DNA from: Callorhinus ursinus
Taxonomy: Eukaryota > Chordata > Mammalia > Carnivora > Otariidae
DNA length: 64,000 bases
Reading direction: 5' to 3'
Assembly (NCBI RefSeq): GCF_003265705.1
Contig: NW_020312827.1
Span: forward strand, 16,685,948-16,749,947
In this document: positions 24,168 to 35,399 of the stretch, one piece after another
Numbering within the stretch: the first letter of the stretch is position 1
Layout of the letters: each line of letters starts with the position of its first letter
Made by a program: the position numbers and the translations under genes
The notes under the pieces: model-generated
Told to the model about the DNA's origin: nothing
The model's input: only the letters and a program-made list of their open reading frames with translations
Database searches by the model: none

Positions 24168-24358
24168 TTTTTAAAGATTTTATTTATTTATTTGACAGAG
24201 AGAGTGAGAGAGCACAAGCAGGGGGAACAGCAGAGGGAGAGGGAGAAGCAGACTCCCCACCAAGCAGGGAGCCTGATGTGGGGCTTGATCCCAGGACCCT
24301 AGGACCATGACCCGAGCCGAAGGCAGATGCTCAACCATCTGAGCCACCTAGGCGCCCT
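24168..24358 (-). mobile_element. CAN (SINEC) SINE
   Basis: Full-length reverse copy: T-run, AGATTTTATTTATTTATTTG, GA-rich middle, GATCCCAGGACCCTAGGACC, and head complement GAGCCACCTAGGCGCC. A perfect 15-bp TSD GGGAAACTGCTATTT flanks it (24153-24167 and 24359-24373), suggesting a fairly recent insertion. Confidence 0.98.
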
Positions 24359-24511
24359 GGGAAACTGCTATTTGTAAGGCACAAAAAATTTCTCTATGTC
24401 TTTAAGTGAAGATTTCAATTCCTTAGGCTAGATTTATTCTTAATTTGATTTTTTTTTGCCTATTCAAAAAAAAAATTAAAGTAACCAGTTCTAGGAGGAA
24501 GACTGAGTTAG

Positions 24512-24640
24512 TTAAAGTTGCCAGAGAAAATACAGGATGCCTGGTTAAAATGAAATTTCAGGCAAATAACAAATAATCATTATACAAGAGTAAAGTATAT
24601 ATAGCACTTTTGTTGCTAAATCTGACAACCCTAAATATAG
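24512..24640. mobile_element. Small palindromic DNA transposon (MER type)
   Basis: AGTTGCCAGAGAAAATACAGG opens the element, and GCTAAATCTGACAACCCTAA closes it. The ends form an imperfect terminal inverted repeat (GTTGCCAGA against the complement GTTGTCAGA). The inner phrases AGGATGCCTGGTTAAAATGA and TTTCAGGCAAATAACAAATA match a common mammalian non-autonomous element with the 'acaggatgcccagttaa' motif. I do not recall the family number with certainty. Confidence 0.75.
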
Positions 24641-25872
24641 TGAGTTAACTTTACAACATAAAATGTTACAAAAGCATAAAAATGTAAAATATCTTCATGA
24701 AGAGTCATGCTCTATCTCTGCAAATTATAATTATGTGGCCTGGGAAATGGATTGACAACTGGGAGCAAGAAGTAAACAGTTTTGTTCTTTTTCCTTCCTC
24801 TTGCTCTGTTTCAGAGAGGATTGAGAAGGCATAGGCATATATGAGGTAGTCAGGACAAGATCAAAGGCATCCCCACTGATGAAAGATGGCCCCTGCAACA
24901 TCTGGGCTGGAAGTCCAGGACATAAGAAGACAGATGGTTAGTTGAAGTTACTTTGAGGATATCATAGCCTATAGACATAAAAGCTGGGACAAATGACAAC
25001 CAGGAAGAATTTGTAAAACACATAAACATTATTCAGAATCACCCAGAAATCCTTGGGGAGTGGAATCTTACAAAAGACTGAAAATTTTGCGGTCAAGCAA
25101 GATGGGGTTTAGACTATTGTCTAAGGGGTCATTTTAAAGAGAAATGGATCTCCGAAGATTAAAACATGAATGTATTTGTTTAGTCCAACACCCCAAAATT
25201 GATACCACTATAACACCCCAACTCATATGTGACAGAAATATTCACAAGTACGTTCCATTGACTCAGAGTCTGGGTTACATGTAGATGTAGACTTACACAC
25301 ATTTTAGATTTTCAAAAGTTAAAACATATTTATTTGTCCATTATTTGTCTAGGTGGGGCCCCGAAACGCCCTTATCTTAAATACTATTGGGTCTAACTTG
25401 ACTGCTAATGTTTAATATGTCAATGTAAGTAGGACTCATTCCTCCAAAAGACTAATTCTACAAAGACCAGTACTCCTTCTAACTTAAAGCCATAATTATG
25501 GATAGCTATAGATGCTACATTTAAGTATTTATACCTTACAGACAAATGAGAGTAACCAAAATTGATGCCCTAAGTCCCCAGAAATAGTTCCTAAGGTATA
25601 CTAAATTAATTTCCATCTCTTCTTCCTATACTAACTTAATTCACTTTATTAATCAGCAATTTCAAAACATAACAATAAAACATCACACCACTATGAGCTA
25701 TCTTTTAATGTTTTCAGGCACTTTCTGATAGTCTGCTTTTGGAAGATGTCTATGGCCTTTCTATCAATTTATATTTATGCAATATTACCAGATAAATGCT
25801 CATATAAGTGACTACTTAGAGAACTCTCTGAAAGATTTAATTAAGCATAGAGGAGGGCTATTAACTATCTTT
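24641..25872. other. Unassigned sequence
   Basis: About 1.2 kb without a recognised element. Confidence 0.45.
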
Positions 25873-25888
25873 AAATCTTCCTGAGGTT

Positions 25889-26101
25889 GGGGCGCCTGGG
25901 TGGCTCAGTTGGTTAAGCAACTGCCTTCGGCTCAGGCCATGATCCTGGAGTCCCGGGATCGAGTCCCGCATCGGGCTCCCTGCTAGGCAGGGAGTCTGCT
26001 TCTCCCTCTGACCCTCTTCCCTCTCGTGCTCTCCATCTCTCATTCTCTCTCTCTCAAATAAATAAATAAAATCTTTAAAAAAAATAAAAAATAAATAAAA
26101 T
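25889..26101 (+). mobile_element. CAN (SINEC) SINE
   Basis: Head GGGGCGCCTGGGTGGCTCAG, B-box region GGATCGAGTCCCGCATCG, CT-rich middle, CTCAAATAAATAAATAAAAT and an A-rich tail. A perfect 16-bp TSD AAATCTTCCTGAGGTT flanks it (25873-25888 and 26102-26117). One of the best-preserved copies here. Confidence 0.98.
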
Positions 26102-26117
26102 AAATCTTCCTGAGGTT

Positions 26118-27426
26118 TTCTTTTTCCTTTAGCTGTATCTAAAACAGTGAGTGAATGAATGAATGAATGAATGACAGATGGATGATAGATACATAGATTT
26201 TAAAGGCCCATTTTAAACTGCAGTGAAAATGAGTTAAGAAGTGTTCTGTAACATGAATAACTCTTTTAAAGAATTACTTTTCCAGATGACTATAATACAT
26301 TTGGAAAAGAAAGAAATTAGATTAAAAATGAACATGCGAACATTAACTACACAGGCATTCTTTGTGGAAAAGTCCTGAACCTCCAGCAAAAGTTGTTCTA
26401 TTGCATTTTCTTAAATCCATAGAGAACAAATTGTTTGCTTTGGTTACTTCTTCCCATATTTTCCACAGAGGTGAGATGCCAGAGGATGTTGTTAGCTCAG
26501 AGAAAATGGTAGAAACTATTCTATATCTTTATGTACTTGCACAAGTTTCAGAGTTAAAGAGAAAGAGATGGTAAGAAGCACAATACGCTAATGAAATTGT
26601 TCCGCACACATGAAATTTCCATCACAGATTCCCTAATGTTGGGTCTTCTACATGTCCAAAATCTTGTGGACTTCAATTAATGTAGCCTTTTCCAGCTGGT
26701 CTTTTTTTTTTTTTTTTCCTGACAGCAAGGAGAATAAATCCATAAAATGCTGCAACCACAAAGCATAAAGTCTGATGGTAAAGCTATTGCTTAGCTTAGG
26801 GTTTAATAATACTATTTAAAGCCATTTTACCTCAACATTGAAAAAACAAATCTACTTTAATACGGTTAGAGAACAAGAGTTATTGCCTTGTGATAGCTGC
26901 TCATAAGCCAGCCTTGGGCTCTTTCTCTAAAAAGAACATACATTGGTTTAAAAATCCAAATTTTGGTCAATCAACCACTTTGTTTTTCTTACCACAAAGT
27001 CAAACATATTGTTTAAATGACTTCTAAAATAAATCCAGAGAAAGTAGTTATCAATCAAAAATGGACAACAATTATTCCAAATAAAACATTTCTTTGTCAT
27101 TAAGAAGGAAAACAACCAGTTGCATTAAGCAGTTACCCTGAGCAAATTGCTAGAATGTGTGCCAGGGGGTATAAAGTAGAGTATAAGATATAGTCCTTTT
27201 CCTCAAGTTTCTGTAATATAATGATAAGAAGTAAAATGGTTAAGAAAGACCTAAAGATTTGGTTGACTAGCTTCTAAGGCAGTCATGCTACACTATTTTG
27301 GACCATTTACTACATTAAGAAAAGCCGTTTATACCATAAGCTAGTACACATAGAACAGTCACTAACACAGACAGATAAAACACAAAACATACAAAACAGG
27401 TAACACTTACATGTATTACATGTGAA
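26118..27426. other. Unassigned sequence with (GAAT)n and poly(T)
   Basis: Holds a GAAT tetramer run at 26153-26174 and T16 at 26702-26717. The 70-codon + frame at 26362-26574 has no recognised domain. Nothing else named. Confidence 0.45.
26153..26174. repeat. (GAAT)n short tandem repeat
   Basis: Five to six GAAT units, a short simple repeat. Confidence 0.9.
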
Positions 27427-27442
27427 GAATTCTGACATTTTC

Positions 27443-27651
27443 TTTTTTTTTTTTTAAAGATTTTATTTATTTATTTGAGAGAGAGAATGAGATAGAGAGA
27501 GAGAGAGAGAGCATGAGAGGGAAGAGGGTCAGAGGGAGAAGCAGACTCCCTGCTGAGCAGGGAGCCTGATGCGGGACTCGATCCCGGGACTCCAGGATCA
27601 TGACCTGAGCCGAAGGCAGTCGCTTAACCAACTGAGCCACCCAGGCGCCCC
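27443..27651 (-). mobile_element. CAN (SINEC) SINE
   Basis: Reverse full-length copy with a (GA)n-rich middle, GATCCCGGGACTCCAGGATC, and head complement TGAGCCACCCAGGCGCCCC. The TSD GAATTCTGACATTTTC is perfect over 16 bases (27427-27442 and 27652-27667). Its body is close to that of the copies at 51596 and 42362, pointing to one subfamily. Confidence 0.98.
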
Positions 27652-27739
27652 GAATTCTGACATTTTCCATTCTTGTTTTTAATTATTATTTAAATGATTA
27701 CTTATACACTACAATTTCAAAAACATTGGTCTAGGGGAC

Positions 27740-27865
27740 AACACTGTGACATCCTTAAGAGCAGGAAGTTTGTCTTAAATCTCTCCATTCCAAGGAGCTA
27801 GTTCGGTGTCTCGGGCTGGATGAATGGGTAGTACATTTTTAATGAGTGAATGAATGAATGAATAT
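27740..27865 (+). mobile_element. L2 LINE 3' terminus
   Basis: CTTAAGAGCAGGAAGTTTGT followed by TTAATGAGTGAATGAATGAA matches the L2 3' end, where a 'gggcagggatcttgtct' phrase is followed by the GAATGAATG terminus. Confidence 0.65.
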
Positions 27866-27998
27866 ACGCATCATATTAAAAATAAAAGAGTGGAAATTTT
27901 GAGAGTAGTTATTACAATATATCCTATAGTGTACCCCTACTATTGCTAGCCAAATAGGTAAATTTGATAGATGGGGAGATGAATAGGAGACAGATGAT

Positions 27999-28101
27999 TG
28001 ATAGATGATAGATAGATAGATACACGATGGTGATGATGATAGATAGATAGATAGATGATAGATAGATAGATAGACAGATAGATAGATAGATGATAGATAG
28101 A
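27999..28101. repeat. (GATA)n microsatellite
   Basis: Imperfect GATA tetramers with ACAC and GATG interruptions over about 100 bases, likely length-variable. A 77-codon minus frame across it translates the repeat and has no meaning. Confidence 0.95.
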
Positions 28102-28204
28102 GTGAATGAACTAGACAAGTTTCTCCAGCTAATCAAACAGGTTTTACAGTCTTTCATCTCTCTCTAGATTAAGGGTTTTCAACTACTAAATACTATATTA
28201 TTGT

Positions 28205-28395
28205 ATTTGGTTAAGAACATGGATTTAGGAACCAGACTAGCTGGATTCCAATCACTAGCTCTGCCAATTTCTTTGTGACCCTACCTTGTGCAAGTTACCT
28301 CAATTATAAAATGCATATGAAACTAGATATAGCCTCATAAGCTTGAGAAAAGTATTAAATGATTACATGTATGTAAAGCACCTACAATCCTTCCT
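28205..28395 (+). mobile_element. MIR SINE, near full length
   Basis: TTGGTTAAGAACATGGATTT is the tRNA-derived head. GGAACCAGACTAGCTGGATT, TGTGACCCTACCTTGTGCAA, ATTATAAAATGCATATGAAA and TACATGTATGTAAAGCACCT follow in MIR order. The best-preserved MIR of the window. Confidence 0.88.
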
Positions 28396-29338
28396 TATAC
28401 ATAAGGACCATTAAATAAACGTCTCTCAGATTGTCTCGATCAGTCCAGAGTAGCAGACATCTTTTTTGTCCAAGCTCATTCTGAAATACATGAGACATAC
28501 CTATCAAAATCTGTCAACAATCAAAACATGTGACTTGGGCTGGTTGCAGTAAGTTTCCGATGACTGAAAATATTCAAACACACTCTGGTCATACACAAAA
28601 AATGTGAATATTACATGTGGTCTTTGTGGAAGATGTTGCAATTTTTGCCACTGAACAGCAACAGTGTTGCTCCAGCCCCAACTCAAAAATAGGTTAGAAG
28701 AACATAAGTACACTACCACATACTATCTATTGTACAACTGGTTGATTCAACCTTATGGACATTTACTCCCAGATTATGTCTCAGAATAAACCATTACTTT
28801 GATTAGAAGGGATGGGCATGTAATCTCAGGTTGGTGTTATCCAAGGAAAGGAGAGGGCATTTGTTTTATATTTATGTAGGAAGAAATTATCATACTTTAG
28901 ATAGTGAAATATATAGTCGTAAACCCAGGATTTACTAAAGCCATTTTGTTACCTTGAGTTAAGTCAGCATGAGGAAGAAATCAACACAAGGAGGGGGTAG
29001 ATTCTAGAAGGTTCTTGAAAAGTGGAGCTCATCGACCACTTGAGACCTTCTCTACCACTGGCCATCTCAGTTATGTGAATCTGTAAGTGTCTGTGTATTG
29101 CATAAGTCAGCATGAATTTAATTCCCTGCTGAATCAAGTTTCAAACATCTGATGAGAGGATCATCTAGATGACTTAGAATATCACATCCAAAGCTCCAAA
29201 CAAATTGGGACTCCCTTTTCAAAAATGGGACACAAGTTTTTGCTAATAGGTTAATTATATTTAAATATTTATTATTTTTAAACAAAAATATACTAAGGAT
29301 TTTAAAAATCATTCAAGTGTTCACAATGTGACAATAAC
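28396..29338. other. Unassigned sequence
   Basis: About 940 bases without a recognised element; short minus frames (28504-28719, 29118-29312) show no domain. Confidence 0.45.
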
Positions 29339-29339
29339 A

Positions 29340-29560
29340 GTGCTAAAAAATTTGCGAATATTTTTCTATTTAATTTCATGGCAACCCAATGAGGTTGAAA
29401 TTATAACTATTATCTATTTCAGATGAAGAAAATTAGGCTACTAGAAATTAATAAATTTTCATTTAAGTCACATAATCAATTAGGAACTAGAATTCAAATA
29501 TTATTTTATCTAGCTCTTAAGTTCTTAACCATTATACTCTGTTGCCTTAAATTAATTAGG
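29340..29560 (-). mobile_element. MIR SINE
   Basis: Antisense MIR: CATGGCAACCCAATGAGGTT, then ATTATCTATTTCAGATGAAG, then TCATTTAAGTCACATAATCA, then TCTTAACCATTATACTCTGT at the head end. Confidence 0.82.
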
Positions 29561-29814
29561 TAACAGGTGCTGTGTTAGGTAGGTGCTAGAAGCACACTCA
29601 GAATGGTTCAACAAAAAATTTTGAGAGGATATTACGTACGAGGTAAGATATACAATCGAATGATTAAATCAGATGAACTTGGGAAGGCACAATCAGGAGT
29701 TTTTTCCCCCTCACCAATGCCTTCAAGTGCAGTCTGAAATATTTCCATTTTTTGTTATGGTGTTACAGTGGGCAGATAATGGTAAATTTTAGAGCTAAAG
29801 ACCGTCAACTTTCA

Positions 29815-30104
29815 CATATTAAAAGTCTAGACCATCCAAACTCATAGGATGTATAACTCCAAGAACAAACTCTAAGGTAAACTGTGAATTTTGGGGAAAT
29901 TATGGTGTGCCAATATACACTCATCAACTATAACAAATATATCACTCTGGTGGAAAATGTTTATAATGGAGGAGGCTATGCATGTATAGGGGCAGGAAAA
30001 ATATTGGAAATCTTTGTACATTTCTCTCAATTTTGCTGCGAACCAAAACTTGCTCTAAAAAATTAAATCCTTAAATAAAAATTTTAAAAATTGAAAAAAA
30101 AAAA
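29815..30104 (+). mobile_element. L1M LINE 3' end
   Basis: Old L1 3'UTR: ATACACTCATCAACTATAAC, then AATATATCACTCTGGTGGAA, then TTTCTCTCAATTTTGCTGCG, then AAACTTGCTCTAAAAAATTA, and an A-rich tail to 30104. The 60-codon + frame (29884-30066) is 3'UTR and not a gene. Confidence 0.8.
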
Positions 30105-30500
30105 AGTACCAAAGTTTCTGTTTCCAGGCCTGTTGTAGTAACTATTTAGAAACTCCCCTCGCAAACTTAAACAACTGGAAAACTAAGAAAAATATTTTTA
30201 AAAGGTGGTTTTCAGATATTGAATAAAAACCCATGCAGGGCGTGATACACTGAAAAACGAAAAAATGAGGTGAGTCTACAACAATCCTAGTGTTCTGACT
30301 GGAAACAATTATTAGCAGGAAGGGGAAATCCAAACAGAAACCTACAGTCCTGCTGAGTTTAGGAGAGCAAGATCAGAGTTTTAGGATGCTGAAGCAGGTG
30401 AAATCTGTGTGGCAGAATTCCATAAAAAGAGGAAGCTACAAAGGAAATGAGCTCAATAAATTTACAAAGACATCCTTGTAATATTTGATAAATATTACAA
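30105..30500. other. Unassigned sequence
   Basis: About 400 bases, nothing recognised. Confidence 0.45.
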
Positions 30501-30608
30501 ATCAGCAAGGGTTAAACTAGAGAAGCAGAATGGATAGGATGGAGACATACATGCTATATTATATTAGTTTAGTTTAGTATATATAAGGTATAGGTATATA
30601 TGTGTTTA

Positions 30609-30810
30609 TTTTTTTAAGATTTTATTTATTTATTTGCTAGAGAGACAGAAAGAGCACAAGTAGGGGGAGGGGTCAAAGGAGAGGAACAAGCAGACTCCCC
30701 TCCTGAGCAGAGACGCCCCCCCCCAATTCAGGGCTCAATCCCAGGACCCTGAGATCATGACCTGAGTGGAAGTCAGACGCTTGACCAACTGAACCACCCA
30801 GAAGCCCCAG
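30609..30810 (-). mobile_element. CAN (SINEC) SINE inside an LTR
   Basis: Reverse copy with AGATTTTATTTATTTATTTG, an odd run of C (about 30714-30724) in the middle, GATCATGACCTGAGTGGAAG, and a mutated head complement (GAACCACCCAGAAGCCCC). The TSD TAGGTATATATGTGTTTA is perfect over 18 bases (30591-30608 and 30811-30828). Confidence 0.95.
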
Positions 30811-30836
30811 TAGGTATATATGTGTTTAAATGTGTT

Positions 30837-30900
<64 letters not shown>
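30837..30900. repeat. (TG)n(TA)n compound microsatellite
   Basis: TG units to 30858 followed by a pure TA tract to about 30892. The TA part may be unstable. A 101-codon minus frame crosses it and is meaningless. Confidence 0.95.
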
Positions 30901-31639
30901 ATAATTAAAATAAATTGGTTTATGCAATTTGGAGCCTGGTGAAATGAGGCTGTAGCAAGGCATATACATGTATATACATGCAACATATATGTATGTATAA
31001 TTAATATAATAATATGTATGTATGTATGATTAATTAACATTATATAGATTTATTATAAAGAATTGGCTTATTAAGCTTAGGGGATTGGTAAAGTTAGCCT
31101 GAAGCAAGGCAGGCAGTTAGGAAGAGAGGATCATGCTCAGGCTGGAATCCTATGAGCTTGAACTGAAGCCTGAATCCACAGGCAGACAGGAAGAGGAGAT
31201 CCAGGGGAAAGGGAAAGCCCTATGAGGCCTAGCTACTGCTTGGAGTCTTCTCAGGGGGAACATACACATTCTTTTCAAGGCTTTTATCTGATTAAATCAG
31301 GTCCACCTAAGATAACTTGTCTTTTGATTCACTCAAAGTTAACTGATTATGATTTTAATTCCATCTGGAAAATTTATTTACAGTAACACCCAGCTTACCG
31401 TCTAATGGATAAACTGGGAGAAGATGTGTGCATGCTACAAGATGGCTACTGCCTTCCTTGTTGCCCGTTCTAAACTGGAAATACAGTAGAGAGGGAATTC
31501 GGAGGAGTCTTGTTTAGTCTAGAAAACTTGGCACATCACAAAGTGATCACAGACGTGAAAAGTAAAACTTCAAAAGACAGGCAAAGAAGGAGCAGAAGGT
31601 TATAAGCTGAACAACACTCTATATTCACATCAGAAGGGG

Positions 31640-33290
31640 AACTATTTGAGGTCCCACAAGCCAGGGCTGAGAAACCAGTATATCTCTGGATAAAAAGCTA
31701 CTCTTGCATGCCCTAGCAAAGTTTCAAAATAGGATGAAAGAGATTCAATTGATCTGCCAGGAACAGGACTGGCTGCCAAAACAAACCTCAGTGATCCTTA
31801 AAGAAAGAAAACAAAATCCAGGCACTCAACAATATAATGTCAAAATGTCTAAAAAATATCCAAAAATTAATAGACATGCAAAGAAAAAGAAGAATCTTAT
31901 CCATGAGCAGAAGAAATATGAATTAGTTTGAATTTTTTTTAGGTGGTTGCATATTAATTGGGGATAACTATGGTCAACTTTCATTAATGTGAAAGTTGAT
32001 TGATTAATGCTAAAAATCAAAGGGTGGAATAAAGCCAATACTAATATTCAACATCGTAGTTTGCTTTTAGTTATAGTTTTTTTTTAGAATTTCTTACTCT
32101 AAACCATCCACAGCGGAAGTATTCACTTCACTTGCCTTCACCTCTAGATAGCACAATAGTTGCTGTTGGTAAGAAATGAGAGATATGATGGAATTAGTCA
32201 ACAAAAACATGAAAACAGCTATCATAACTACATTCAAGTATTCAAGGGAAAACTTGAACATAATGAAGATATAAGTGGAAAATATAAAAAAAAAATCAGA
32301 TGGAAATTCTAGACATGAAACACAAAATATCTGAAATGAAAATGTTACTGAATGACATTGACTGCAGATTAAACACTGCAAAAGGGGGCTCCTGGGTGGC
32401 TCAGTCAGTTAAACATCTGACTCTTGATCTCGTCTCAGGTCTTAATCTCAGGGTCATGAGTTCAAGCCTCATGCAGTGCTCCAAGCTGGGCCTGGAGCTG
32501 ACTTAGAAAAAGAAAGAACAAAAAAGCTGCAAAAGAAGCTTCCACTGGTATTAAAAACAGCAATAGAATCTGTGAATAATGAGCACATAAAAAAATAAAA
32601 AACTGAAAGAAAATAAACAGAGTCTGAAAGATTAGTGGAAAAATACCAAGTAGCCTAAAATATGTGCATTTGGGGTTCCAAAAAAAAAAGAGGCAAAATA
32701 ACAAATGCCAAAAACAACTACAATAATAGCAATAAGAAACAAGAAAATATTCCACATAGGTGAAGAAATAATAAACATTTTTCAAATTTGATTTAAAATA
32801 CATACACACACATAAGTCAAAGAAGCTCAAAGAACTCAAAGCAGAATAAAGACAGACACAGATATACACACTCCAAAGTATATCAAAATCGAGTTATTAA
32901 AAATCAGTGATAAAAAAATCATAAAGGCAACCAGGGAAATAAGGAACATATGAAAAAACAAAAGTAAGAATAATCACAAACTTCTCATCAGAAACTATGA
33001 AATCCAAAATAAATATTATGACATCTTTCAGTTGATGAAAGACAAAGACTATGAAACTAGAATTTTTTACTAAGCAAAATATTATTCACTAGCACGGTCA
33101 AATTAAAGAATTTTTCAGAAAAACAAACATGGAGATAATTCATCACCAACAGTTTGACAATACAAAAAATATGTTTAAAAAGTTCTTTAGGTGAAAGACA
33201 AATAACATGAGATGGAAATTTGTACACACAATGGGAAGAAAAATGCTAAATTGGTAAGCATACAGGGCTAAATTTAAATGGTTTTGTTCA
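31640..33290 (+). mobile_element. Ancient L1 (HAL1/L1M-like), ORF1 part
   Basis: A-rich sense L1 in the style of HAL1 and old L1M ORF1. Recognisable ordered phrases are ATGGAAATTCTAGACATGAA, CAAGAAAATATTCCACATAG, AACTTCTCATCAGAAACTAT and AGAATTTTTCAGAAAAACAA. A SINE interrupts it at 32385. The frame is broken throughout; the 135-codon minus frame (32462-32869) is the antisense of A-rich L1 DNA. The first 500 bases are placed with less certainty. Confidence 0.75.
32385..32526 (+). mobile_element. CAN SINE, older short type
   Basis: Head GGGGCTCCTGGGTGGCTCAG and AATCTCAGGGTCATGAGTTC (B-box region), then a short GGGCCTGGAGCTGACTTAGA body and A-rich tail, without the long CT block of the other copies. 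The TSD CTGCAAAAG (32376-32384 and 32527-32535) places it inside the old L1 ORF1 region. Confidence 0.92.
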
Positions 33291-33609
33291 TTTTAAATTT
33301 TTCTCAAAGATAATTTACCGTTTAAAACAAAAATAATAGTAATGCACTTGGGAGAAGTGGAAATGGAAGCATTTGGTTAAGTTCTATTAAGTTACATGAA
33401 ATGGTAAAATTTAATATCAAAATAGAATGCACTAAGTTAATGGTAATATTATAAACCTGAGGACAACCTCGGAAAAACGCATAGGAATAACTCTGAAGTA
33501 AACAGTGGAAATTACACTGAATGGTAAAATGCACTTCACGAATCCAAAAGAAATCAGGAAAATGGAAAAAAAAGGTCTAAAAAACGGGTGATATAAATGG
33601 AAAACAACT

Positions 33610-34932
33610 AGCAATGTGATAACATTAAGTACACCCTTCTCAATAATTATATATTAAATGCAAATGTTATACACACTCAATTAAAATACAAAGATTGTCA
33701 GAATAAATAAAAATGCAACCTGCTGCCCATAAGAAATTCATTTTACATATGAAGACACAGAATGATTAAAATTACAGAATAGAAAAAATATGCATGCAAA
33801 TTCTAAGCATAGGAGAGCTGGAGTTCTTGTATTAATGTTAGACTAAGGCTCAAAAGAAGTCATATTATTAAAAATAAAGATAAGACATTTTGTAATAATA
33901 ATGTCAATTCATAAATAAGACACAACAATAATAAATGTGTATGCATCTTAAAATAGATCTTCAAAATACAGAAAGGAAAATTAATACACTGAAAAGGAAT
34001 AGAATCATCTAAAATTGAATATTTCCTCACTCCTCTCTCAATAATCAGTACAACTAGTAGATAGAAAAGGAGTAAGGAGGTGATATATTGAAATGGCATT
34101 GATCAGCATGACCCAACTAACATTCCCATACCACCCCCACACTACACATTTACAGATGCACATGAAATTTCCAAGAGATAGAAAAGTACTGGGAGCATAG
34201 AATATTCTGTAACTGCAAAAACAATTAAATGAGAAGTCAATAACAAAAAGGCATTTGGAAATTCCCCAAATGTTTGGAACCTCAAACAATATATGTCCAA
34301 TACATAAACATGAGTTATAAAAAATCCCAAGCCAAATTAGAAAATATTTTAAACCACATAAAATGAAAACCACAACCTATCAAAAATGTGGACTATAACT
34401 AAATTCATGTCTAAAGGAATACTCATTACCTTTAAAGATTTATGCCAGAAAAGAAGCAACACTTAAAACCAATGATGTAAGTTTCCACCTCAAAAAAAAT
34501 ACAATTATTAAATCCAAAGTATTAAAAAAAAGAAGTGATAAGGATAAGAGCATAAATTGATGAAATTGAAACCTGAAAAAAGATATAGACAAAAGTAATG
34601 AAACCAAAACCAAAAATCAAACAAAAGAAAACTTCAGCTTAGACATATCAAGAGAGACCCAACTTAAAAGTATCAAAAATGAAAGAGCAAAAATTACCAG
34701 AGATCAAACAGTGAAAAAATAAGAAGGAATATTACAAATAGTAGTAAGACATTAATTCCAAAATTTTAGTTCATATGGACAAACCCCTGAAAAGATCCCA
34801 ACTACATAAACACACTAAAGAAGAAACAGAAAATAGAAGTACCTATATGTCTATCACATAAATGAAAAATCATAATCAAAAGCCTTCCCTGTTGGTTTCC
34901 AAACTCAGAGCTTCACAGGTGAAATCTGAAAC
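33610..34932 (+). mobile_element. Ancient L1, ORF2 endonuclease to early RT part
   Basis: Ordered ORF2 landmarks on the sense strand: AAGATTGTCAGAATAAATAA, then GCTGGAGTTCTTGTATTAAT, then AATGTGTATGCATCTTAAAA, then AATAATCAGTACAACTAGTA, then AATTCCCCAAATGTTTGGAA, then GTTTCCACCTC, ending at GAGCTTCACAGGTGAAATCT. Stops and indels everywhere. The ORF2 text breaks at 34932, where retroviral sequence begins, and resumes at 37835. Confidence 0.88.
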
Positions 34933-35323
34933 TGCCCCCACTCTGGGAGGGCAAGGGGAGACAGAAGAAAGAAGCAGGCCACTCCAGATTGCTGGCTGGC
35001 AGTTTCTGTAAGCAAGGGAACTTACATATGAGGCTTGTCTTGGCACCTGCAAGCCCAGCAGATCTCTACATCTATCTGCCCGCCAGAATCTTAGAAGTTT
35101 ATATGAAGGACTTACCTGTGTTTAGAACCCAAGTAGACTGTCGGGTGGTCTCAACAACACATTGTTTTTGCAAGGTTGCATCCTAGAAAAAGACTCCCAC
35201 TGTGGGAACTATGGGCAGAGCATTCCTTCCAGGCTGTTGGGGGCGAGGGGAGGAGTTTCTGATTCCCGTGGTTTCCCTGGGATTTAGCTCACAGGTCAAC
35301 TGGCAGTCACGTCTTCTGAATGA
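34933..35323 (-). mobile_element. Endogenous retrovirus 3' LTR (putative)
   Basis: This block lies between the env end and the old L1. Its left edge TGCCCCCACTC is the complement of an LTR end in CA. On its right is a purine-rich tract on the minus strand (about 35324-35346, GTGAAAGGGAAGAGGAGG), the expected polypurine tract just before a 3' LTR. The expected TG start is not intact (TCATTC). I do not recognise the family. It is inferred from position and motif and not from a known consensus. Confidence 0.6.
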
Positions 35324-35399
35324 CCTCCTCTTCCCTTTCACCCCCTAGTGACTGACTTTTAGGATCTCACGTGCTCCCTCTTCTGCAGTGTGCCCTGAG

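Larger units (their letters stand above)
30505..31415 (-). mobile_element. ERVL/MLT2-like LTR, broken by SINE and AT repeats
   Basis: On the + strand it opens with ACTAGAGAAGCAGAATGGAT, resembling the 'gagaaacagaaccaatagg' start of a reversed MLT2-type LTR. After the SINE it continues through GATTTATTATAAAGAATTGG, GAACTGAAGCCTGAATCCAC and GACAGGAAGAGGAGATCCAG to ATTCACTCAAAGTTAACTGA and GATTTTAATTCCATCTGGAA. The order fits a reversed ERVL LTR; the exact subfamily is uncertain. Confidence 0.6.

Noticed and set aside
27924..28157. Serine/tyrosine/isoleucine-rich repeat protein
   Set aside because: It is a translation of the GATA microsatellite.
32462..32869. 135-codon minus-strand frame, the longest in the window
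   Set aside because: It is the antisense of A-rich ancient L1 ORF1 DNA plus part of a SINE; its phenylalanine- and leucine-rich translation is what reversed A-rich DNA gives.
35324..35346. Pyrimidine tract as a splice acceptor on the + strand
   Set aside because: On the minus strand it is better read as the polypurine tract before the retroviral 3' LTR.
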